From positions 317,177,041 through 317,241,040 of the forward strand of contig NC_081405.1 of assembly GCF_030272615.1 (NCBI RefSeq): a DNA stretch of 64,000 nt, read 5' to 3'. Source of the DNA: Cryptomeria japonica. Lineage: Eukaryota > Streptophyta > Pinopsida > Cupressales > Cupressaceae. Below are positions 57,401-64,000 of this stretch, piece by piece (the first letter of the stretch is position 1; the number at the start of each line of letters is the position of its first letter). Under the pieces are notes generated by a model that saw nothing but the letters and a program-made list of their open reading frames with translations, did not search any database and was not told the origin of the DNA. The position numbers and the translations under genes were made by a program.

Positions 57401-57795
57401 AGAAAGACAAACTACAATCTGATTTGCAGACATACATAAGCACCTTCAAGACGCCCTATGATTCCTTCACCACATATGGGCAAACCATCCACCGGTTTCA
57501 ACTCCAGACTACAAGAATAGAGTTAGAGATCAACAACCGGACACGAGATTTGTAGGAACTTCAACTAGTTCTACTACCAAGACTGCAAATACTTCAGAAA
57601 TGCTATCTCAATCAGGATGCCTTAACGGTCACTCAAGAGATGAGTACATTGGATGCCATGGAGGAACAAGTTTTCCAGATGCAAACGGAAAGTGAGGTTG
57701 CTACCTCATTGCTTGAGTCATGGTCTTTATCCATGAAGACATTTATGTAGGACTTTAAATCAGTTTTTGACAAGTTTCACTCTTTATTGTCATAA
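54469..57795 (+). pseudogene. Element A ORF2: large unknown protein with long Glu/Lys coiled coil
   Basis: One frame can be followed for about 1,100 codons from 'MASSSHSSSSAPVDSVDFIQQKAKYNALSKIP' to a TAA at 57793, with 14 in-frame stops by my count (9 TAG, 4 TAA, 1 TGA) and no frameshift. The N-terminal 350 residues parallel B and E ORF2: 'MSDQRGMTVNTIKDDLVKYAYMVIGYR', 'TYRMIMEDASFDLCTYMQRQLLVNL', 'KFKFGQLLVGLFFYFQGYFPRVG', 'EDICFTIRVDECIIEAVDP...VEPMGYEVVYDMLDGYA'. A basic/Ser linker, an approximately 150-residue E/K block (56455-56930) and more coiled coil follow ('LNELQSELQKAQKG'). No enzyme motif is visible. The function is unknown. Confidence 0.75.
56455..56930 (+). repeat. Near-pure purine tract (GAAGAGGAGAAG)n
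   Basis: About 475 bases are almost entirely A and G on the plus strand, built from GAAGAGGAGAAGA-like units. It encodes the Glu/Lys block of A's ORF2. The overlapping Arg/Lys-rich plus frame and the Leu/Phe/Ser-rich minus frames are by-products of this composition. Confidence 0.85.
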
Positions 57796-58078
57796 ACACT
57801 TATGATTTTAATGATAATGAGAAACTGGGGTTATTCTACAGTACTTTGTCATTGTTGGCAAATGGGGAGAGTAGTATATTGTATTTAAAATTTTGATGCA
57901 TTTTATGTATACTTTCATGTTTATCTCTGTAAGGGAGTAGTATACATTGTATTTTCTGCAAAAGGGGTAGTGTATATGCTTAGGGGGAGTAATTTTGATT
58001 ATGGCATATTTCTATTGTAAAATATTTAGATGTCAAAATTTTTCCTAAGTGTTTCCATCACTACCAAAGGGGGAGATT
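57796..58078 (+). other. Element A 3' untranslated region and polypurine tract
   Basis: This is a short T-rich tract with three 'AGGGAGTAGTATA'-like or 'AGGGGGAGT' phrases. It ends in AAAGGGGGAGAT (58067-58078), directly before the 3' LTR, identical to the tracts of B and E. Confidence 0.85.
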
Positions 58079-59276
58079 GTTGGCATTTTTGAAGATGTTG
58101 TTGTGATTGTCATTGATGGACACACACTTTCTTTGAGATCACTTTTTGTATCTATGAGTTATGCTCAACCGCTATTTGTTCCAACCAGTATTATGTATTA
58201 TAGTCTTTAGACTATCGATGGTTTGTAGAAAGTGTTTACCGATCCCAAGCTGTATGAAGACCCAAGCGGTATGAAGACCTCAAGTGGTTCGAGGATCCCT
58301 AAGCAGTATGAAGACGCAAAGCGACAGTTATCATTTTCCTATTCTTCATTTTGGGAAACCGGCAATTGGTAAAATGTGTGAATTGGTAATCGGTAAGATA
58401 TGTGAACCAGAAATAGGTAAATGAATGAACCGATATTACTCTATGATGAGTTACCAACTGGTATTATTTTCTGATGAGTTATCATCCACCAACACTTTGG
58501 TAGTGATTATATGTCATGTTACCAAATGTGTCCAGATGCACTAAACCTAGGAACTTGCAATGTAATCCTATTGGACCGACATGAAATCAGATTCCTTTAT
58601 AAGGACATCACATCTAGGTTTTTAAAAGGTGGTTATAGTTTTGTGTGGTTGATGAAGTTTTTTCATGTGCGATCATAGAAGAAGATTAGGTCTATGTGAA
58701 GAAATAGAGTGTGAAGATATTGAAGACTGATGTAATGCTAAAATACATTAACAATGAGCTATCAAGGATCTAACCAAGCATACTGTGCTAGTATTTAGAT
58801 CACTCACTTGTTGATTACTCACATCTTCGACAAGTCTGTAACCCTTAACTAGGTAGGCCTGGCAAAGCCTTTGTAAATCCTCTAACAAGGTGGTTCACAA
58901 CTGTGAATCTGAAATCCTCTCACAAGGTAGTCTTTAATGGGACTTATCTCCTAACAGAGATTGAGATTGCTAACATGATCTATTTTGGTAAAGAATATTG
59001 TATGACCTAAACCGGTTTGGTTACTATTATGTAGATAGTTACTTGTGAGTTTCATCTCACCATGGTTTTTCCCATTTGGGTTTCCAAGTCAAAAAATCTT
59101 TTGTTATGGTGATTGTGCTTCTATGGGTGAATGCCTTATTTGTTGTTTCGTTTGCATTTGTGTTAACCGGTTTGTTAGTAAAATTGTTATACTGGTTTAT
59201 TGCTAAACTATTTAAGTTTTTAAGTTTAGTAATTATTGGTATACTAATTCCCCCCCCCCCCTCTTAGTATTCATCA
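58079..59276 (+). repeat. 3' LTR of element A
   Basis: It runs TGTTGGCATTTTTGAAG...CTTAGTATTCATCA, continuous here, whereas the 5' copy is split by C. A poly-C run (12 C) lies near the end. By eye it is about 95% similar to the 5' copy. Confidence 0.92.
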
Positions 59277-59281
59277 ACTCT

Positions 59282-61220
59282 CATGGAGGTAGTCAAGCCC
59301 CAAAATATTTGGATAGAGGAAATGGGCTATGAGGTATATGCATTAATCCTTGATGCATATGCAAAAATTTTGATTGATGGAGTAATAGATGAGGCATAGA
59401 CACCATATGGAACTGCACAGGAGAAGACTCTAGAGGTTGAAATAGAGGTCAATCAGAAGAGAAGGGAAAAACAAGAAGGAAAAGCAAGCAAATTTGTACA
59501 GGAGGTCTCAAAGGACATAAAGACACTTATTGATGTTGTCCCAGAGAAAGGGAGAAAGAGGAAGGATTTGGTAGTTCACATTGAACCTATAACTTTAGGT
59601 TCTGAATTAGAGGATAACACACCATTAGCCTTCAAAAGGGTTGTTAGGAAGAAACCAAAAGATCCTAAGGTAGAAGAAAAGATGCAACTAGTTAGAAAGG
59701 TCACAATCAAGTTACTGGTTCATAAGAAAGCACCTAAGGCTATACCTACAGTTGCGTCCTATACTGCTAACAAGAGGAAGTAGAGTGACATTGATTTGGC
59801 ACTTGAAACTAGTAATGTAATTATCATACGACCCAAAAATTGTGCATAAATTGTAGATGAAATAAAAAAAGATGGAATGTTCAAGAATGTCGAGTTTTAT
59901 TATGAAAAATTAGAGGTTGATGAGTAGAGAGAGGTAGAGGAAGCAGTCATGTTATACTTACATATTTATAAGAAAGCATTAATAGAGATAGAAAATCAAA
60001 TATTGGCTAAGTTATATAACATGTTAGATTCTAGAAGGTTTTATACCATGCAAGAAGATAAAAACATTAAACTGCAAGAAATTTTAGCTATCTATGTTAG
60101 TATTGCTCCAAATGAGATGGGAAAGACAGTTAAGGCTATAGATAGAAAGGCTTTTAACATCAAACACAAGATAACTAGCCTGATGCTAGAGAGAATGAAT
60201 GAAGTAATAAAGGAAACTCAGAAAGATTGGATTAAATTTTTGGGAGACCATAGAGGATTCTCTACTTCATCGGAGACAAAGACAGATACTGTAGATACCC
60301 CAATTGAAGGGAAACAAAAAGGGATTATGGGTACTCCACCCTTAGTTTTGAAGAATATCAAGATAGTGGAAATTGAGTCACCGGTAAATACAAATATATA
60401 GACAAATATTGAAACACCGGTTAATACAGAGAACATTGTACAGGATACTAACATTGAGGATAATTTTCCTCTAGATACTAATGTACAGGTTGAGGATAAT
60501 GTTCCTACAGAGGAACTGATAGTTGCACAGACTGCACCAAGTGGCAAAGCCACCGATTCAAGTGAGGAGGTAATAAAGGATAAATCGTCAGAGAAAATGA
60601 AAGAATCTGGTAGGATACTAGTTGGGAGTTCATCATTATTGACAGTTGACACTTCTCAAGTTGAAAAGAAAACCATCATAGAGACGAGTCTCACAGAAAT
60701 GATGATGATGGCTGCTCAAAAACTGATGAAGGAGGGAACCATAGACAAGGGGATTATAAACCAATCAATAACTGTTTTGCAAAGATTAGTCCCAAATTTT
60801 AAGATTGAAAATGAAGTGATCCCTTCTGGAAAGCTTAAGGTAATAACTTAGCACATATCAAAATACTTTCAATCCTTACAACAAATCTCAAACCGATAAG
60901 AACTTGAAAGATTGGCTCAGGCTAAGAGAGCCACTTTTGATCATATTAATGAGACAAAGAAGAAAAAGATTGAGGAGAAGTTAATTGTAATTGAAAATTA
61001 TTTGGAACAATGCACTAACATATACAGGGTATGTTGCAATACTGAAATACTTACAACAAATGTAGATAAAAAGATAAAAGAGGTACATGAGAAAATTGCT
61101 AGTAGTGCTAACTCTTTTGATGGATTAATTTCACTAACAACATCAATTGATAGTCAAATTTTGACTTTGGAGAACCAAATTTCTTCTTTTGAAAAGGAAA
61201 GAGATAAAATCATTTAGAGA
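59282..61220 (+). pseudogene. Element B ORF2, C-terminal half
   Basis: The frame resumes in phase after A: 'MEVVKPQNIWIEEMGYEVYALILDAYAKILIDGVIDE', then a basic linker ('EKGRKRKDLVVHIEP'), 'TPLAFKRVVRKKPKDPKVEEKMQLVRKV'. A helical domain follows with 'AVMLYLHIYKKALIEIENQILAKLYNMLDSRRFYTMQEDKNIKLQEILAIYVSI', a Thr/Val/Asp-rich linker and a coiled-coil tail ('SQILTLENQISSFEKERDKI'). All long segments are in one frame, with six to eight stops. E lacks most of this part. The tail corresponds in position, not in sequence, to A's Glu/Lys coiled coil. Confidence 0.7.
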
Positions 61221-61735
61221 GCTAGAAGTCTGAGAGGTTTGGTGAGTCCAAGATTGGATTCACTCTGTGTACATAAGAGGGAACACATGGATATGTAGGG
61301 AAAGCAACACCGACAGAGGTCAATGAGAAAGAATCTCTTGCATTTTTATTAAGTGGACTTGTATCTATCTCTGGCACATTCAAAACTAACTAGGATACTT
61401 ATATGGAATTACTGGAGAAAGCTTATCCAGAAATATTGAAAGTGGTCAAACTCTAGTAAGATATTTTTTGGAGGTATTCAATGTACATTTCTTATTCTTT
61501 GACATTTTTCTTTACAATTCTTTTTGGGCATTTATGTTAAAGGGGGAGTAGTATACATATGAAAAGTAATGAAATAATTTCATACATTTGGGGGAGTTAC
61601 AAAGTTTTTGGAATTTTGGAGATATGGAGTATTTTGCATATTCAGCTTAGGGGGAGTAGGGCAGGATGAAATCAGTAGATGAAACCAGGACCACTTTTTC
61701 ACATGAGTGTTGCCATCAATGCTAAAGGGGGAGAT
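61221..61735 (+). other. Element B 3' untranslated region and polypurine tract
   Basis: It contains 'TTAAAGGGGGAGTAGTATACAT' and 'TTAGGGGGAGTAGGG' phrases like those of A. It ends in AAAGGGGGAGAT at 61724-61735, just before the LTR. Confidence 0.8.
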
Positions 61736-62645
61736 TGTTGGCAACTAAAACTCTATTGGTTAGGTTTCACTATTTTGTCATTGATGGCAACATGATTTTG
61801 GGTTCCGGCTTCATATGGTGTACCGACAAGCACTTCACAGATTCTACACCAGCACCGGTAGGTCAGGAAGATTTCTTTGGTCACTGGCAATGCAGGCTGA
61901 CATGCTATAGTAAACGTTATCAGTATTGGAGGCTGACATATCTTGGATCCGGCATCAAAAATTTGTGTTAATGTTTATTCATTTATGTTATATGACCGAC
62001 TTGTAATCTGATATTGTATATATCTTTGTAAGCCGTCATAAGGCATAAATTTTGTATACGCTGTATAGGACAGACTGATTAGATCATTTTGATATGATAG
62101 GGATGTAATGGAATGCATATGTGAATTTAATTAGCAGAGAGACTATGTATGTGAGGAATTTATTGTAAGGGTTATTCTAGTAAAGGGGTTTAGGGTTTCA
62201 ACTGGAACAGACAAAGCTTAAACCAGAACTATACTATGGCATAGAAGATGCTATCTTAGTAGTTCACACTTCTATGGATTGTTATCTGGAATTTTATGTA
62301 GTTAGTGAGGCTCCTATTGTCATTGAGCAGTGTGCTCTAGGCTGTAAGACTTCCTGCAAGTACAGGCCCATCATATATTGTAATATCTCTTCATATCACC
62401 AGTGGATTGATATTGTGGGTCACAAATCCCACCATGGTTTTTCTTCATTGAGGTTTTCCACGTATAAATATGTGTGTTATGGTTCTCATTTATGTGTTTA
62501 GGTTATTGATTGCTTTACTTCTTTCAATTTTTTTTATACTGGTATACTAGTTGGTGTATGAATGTTTTGTGAAGGCTGAAATATTTTATTTCGATATTAC
62601 ATTGATTCACCACCCCCCCCCTCTCAGTGTTATTGGTTTCCAACA
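61736..62645 (+). repeat. 3' LTR of element B
   Basis: It runs TGTTGGCAACTAAAAC...TTGGTTTCCAACA. It is a direct repeat of 27221-28144. Both contain 'TAGGGTTTCAACTGGAACA', 'GTGTGCTCTAGGCTGTAAG' and 'TTGAGGTTTTCCACGTATAAA'. Confidence 0.92.
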
Positions 62646-62650
62646 CACCG

Positions 62651-62976
62651 TCAGCATCCTGAATCCCTTCTAGAAGGTGCACCAACACCACCTATGCATG
62701 ACATCAAGGATCTTCAATAAAGCTTTGTCAGTGAAACCCTTACTGGATCAATATAGCAAGCTTACTAGAACATAAGATAGTATCCGATCATGGTCAATAC
62801 CAACTGACTAAAACAAGCTTTAGAAGCATATGAACCATCCATACAAATATATTGCAACAACTAGATCATACCGATGGCAATCAACTGATTATCTTCCAAT
62901 CTAATCCACCTACCAGAAGCCTGTAACCAACCAAAACAACAAGTGTTGACATTAATGACAAAATATCAGTGTAACA
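62651..62976 (-). repeat. Copia F 5' LTR, outer part
   Basis: After the CACCG target site the sequence continues F's LTR to GTGTAACA at about 62976. On the minus strand the LTR would start TGTTACACTGATATTTTG and contain TCATTAATGTCAACAC. That resembles the first 50 bases of the A and B LTRs. The exact end is inferred, because F's other LTR is missing. Confidence 0.6.
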
Positions 62977-64000
62977 CATAATCAATTCCATCATATGGCT
63001 GACAATATGTGTCCTATAATGACATTATTAAGAAAAGGCATTGCATATATAGATCACATATATGATTTTGTAGACAATGACAATTCTAGAGATGATACTC
63101 AAAATGCTACCACTTGTACGTCTCCTAGGGTATCTCATGAGAATGAAGAAAAAATAAATACTCCTATCAATGATCTCTCTAATGGAGAGACAACATTGTA
63201 GAGAAACATGACACCATCTTCTTCTCATAAACATACTCTAGTGCAAGGCTAGCAAGGTAAAAAATTTAGTGTATCAATCCTTCTAGATTCTTCTTATTCA
63301 TCTAGAGCCTATCTTAATCATCAACATATTTGTAGGGAAGATGATGTTATGCATTTTATTCATGGTATTTCTCCTCACATACCATTAAGAAAAGATGAAG
63401 CCTTAGATGATAAATACCCTTCTTCTTTACTAACCAAAGAGGACATGAATATTGATGATAGAAAGGCGAACCTACCTACAAAGGATATTCCTTCTTTATA
63501 TAATTCTCTGTTTGACCCTTTTATGTGTCCTTACACTACAAATTTTGAAGAAATGTATAATTAAAGCCCTTCTTCCTCACAATTGAGAAAATTCTCTGAA
63601 GTGGGATATGATATGATTTCAAAACAAGGCTATAGAGGAAAATGACTTGGAAAACATGAACAAGGAATTAATATCCTATAGACCCTCCAACACACTTTAC
63701 TAAAGAAGGCCTAGGATATCCCAATTCTCAAACATATATGGAGAATTCTTGTAAGGTTAAAATTATTAAAGAGTATTTTACAAGATATAGAAACTAATGT
63801 CCATCAAAACATGCTTCTACATTAAGTAATCCTCCTTCTTTACTATTTGTTTTCCTCAAGAAAAAAATCAGTCTCTTTCCACTAGTATAGCTTGTCCTAC
63901 ATCTGCATGAATCACACAACATAAAAATTTTTTTTGTCACATTGGTATTCATGTTCTCATGCGACACCTAGCATAAAACAACTTTCTAGCCTATGGATTT
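62977..64000 (+). pseudogene. Gypsy-like G-patch region flanking copia F
   Basis: One frame runs from about 62995 to 63690 with a few stops: 'MCPIMTLLRKGIAYIDHIYDFV', a Ser/Asn/Glu linker, 'DDVMHFIHGISPHIPLRKDEAL', 'SLYNSLFDPFMCPYTTNFEEM', then 'SEVGYDMISKQGYRGK' stop 'LGKHEQGI'. The last phrase is a G-patch. It parallels the post-protease segment of elements G and D, so this is probably a Tat-like gypsy remnant into which F inserted. No RT is visible before the window ends. The last 300 bases are not readable as protein. Confidence 0.5.

Larger units (their letters stand above)
29453..59276 (+). mobile_element. Element A: pol-less LTR element carrying nested C and D
   Basis: A starts TGTTGGCATTTTT at 29453 and ends TATTCATCA at 59276. 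The 5-bp duplication ACTCT flanks it (29448-29452, 59277-59281). Without the insertions C and D it is about 7.8 kb: LTRs near 1.2 kb each, primer site, ORF1 (coiled coil and knuckles), ORF2 (unknown N-terminal domain plus a very long Glu/Lys coiled coil), a polypurine tract and LTR. No pol gene is present. It interrupts ORF2 of B. Confidence 0.9.
27221..62645 (+). mobile_element. Element B: pol-less LTR element, interrupted by element A
   Basis: B's LTRs are 27221-28144 and 61736-62645. It is flanked by CACCA (27216-27220) and CACCG (62646-62650), a target duplication with one mismatch. Removing nested A leaves about 5.6 kb: LTR, primer site, a shortened ORF1, ORF2, a polypurine tract AAAGGGGGAGAT, and LTR. 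No protease, RT, RNase H or integrase is encoded. B belongs to the same family as E (opposite orientation) and is related to A. It inserted into the 5' LTR of copia F. Confidence 0.88.

Overview
This window looks like repeat-dense intergenic DNA from a large plant genome. It is AT-rich and made almost entirely of decayed, nested LTR retrotransposons with tRNA-iMet-type primer sites and plant-specific Ty1/copia and Ty3/gypsy (Tat) lineages. A gymnosperm is plausible from the long, heavily mutated nested elements, but that is an inference. I found no convincing host gene, rRNA, tRNA or CRISPR array. Almost every coding stretch is a retroelement pseudogene.

Layout. At 1-1341 there is a minus-strand Ty3/gypsy gag (element H) with its primer site. 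An LTR-like, gene-free tract follows, with a 36-bp-period repeat at 3166-3455. Its far end was not found. A probable solo LTR lies at 6119-7529. The tract 7530-9617 is unassigned.

From 9618 to 62976 one minus-strand Ty1/copia element (F) is split by three insertions. G (10591-18400, TSD CCAAG) is a non-autonomous Tat-like gypsy element inside F's reverse transcriptase (RT). E (18543-23741) is a pol-less element between F's integrase and RT. B (27221-62645, TSD CACCA/CACCG) sits inside F's 5' LTR. B belongs to the same family as E. Its ORF2 is interrupted by A (29453-59276, TSD ACTCT), a relative of B. A is in turn interrupted twice: by the copia element C inside A's 5' LTR (29809-34605, TSD ATGAG), and by the large Tat-type gypsy element D inside A's ORF1 (36260-53518, TSD GTAAC). 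The deepest sequence is therefore at nesting level 4 (F > B > A > C or D). The window ends (62977-64000) in a plus-strand, G-patch-bearing gypsy-like remnant that flanks F.

How the parts fit. C, D and F carry recognisable gag, protease, integrase, RT and RNase H, all broken. A, B and E keep the signals needed for retrotransposition: LTRs, a tRNA-iMet primer site and an AAAGGGGGAGAT polypurine tract. They encode no pol. Instead they carry ORF1 (coiled coil plus CCHC knuckles, Gag-like) and a large ORF2 of unknown function that is recognisably shared by all three. This looks like a non-autonomous superfamily mobilised in trans by copia elements, and it is the main candidate for something undescribed. 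D adds an antisense gene with a plant mobile domain downstream of integrase, and three arrays of one 21-bp unit in its leader. Many in-frame stops are TAG or TAA where CAG or CAA would fit, and the catalytic Glu of two integrases is Lys. Both suggest decay by cytosine deamination.
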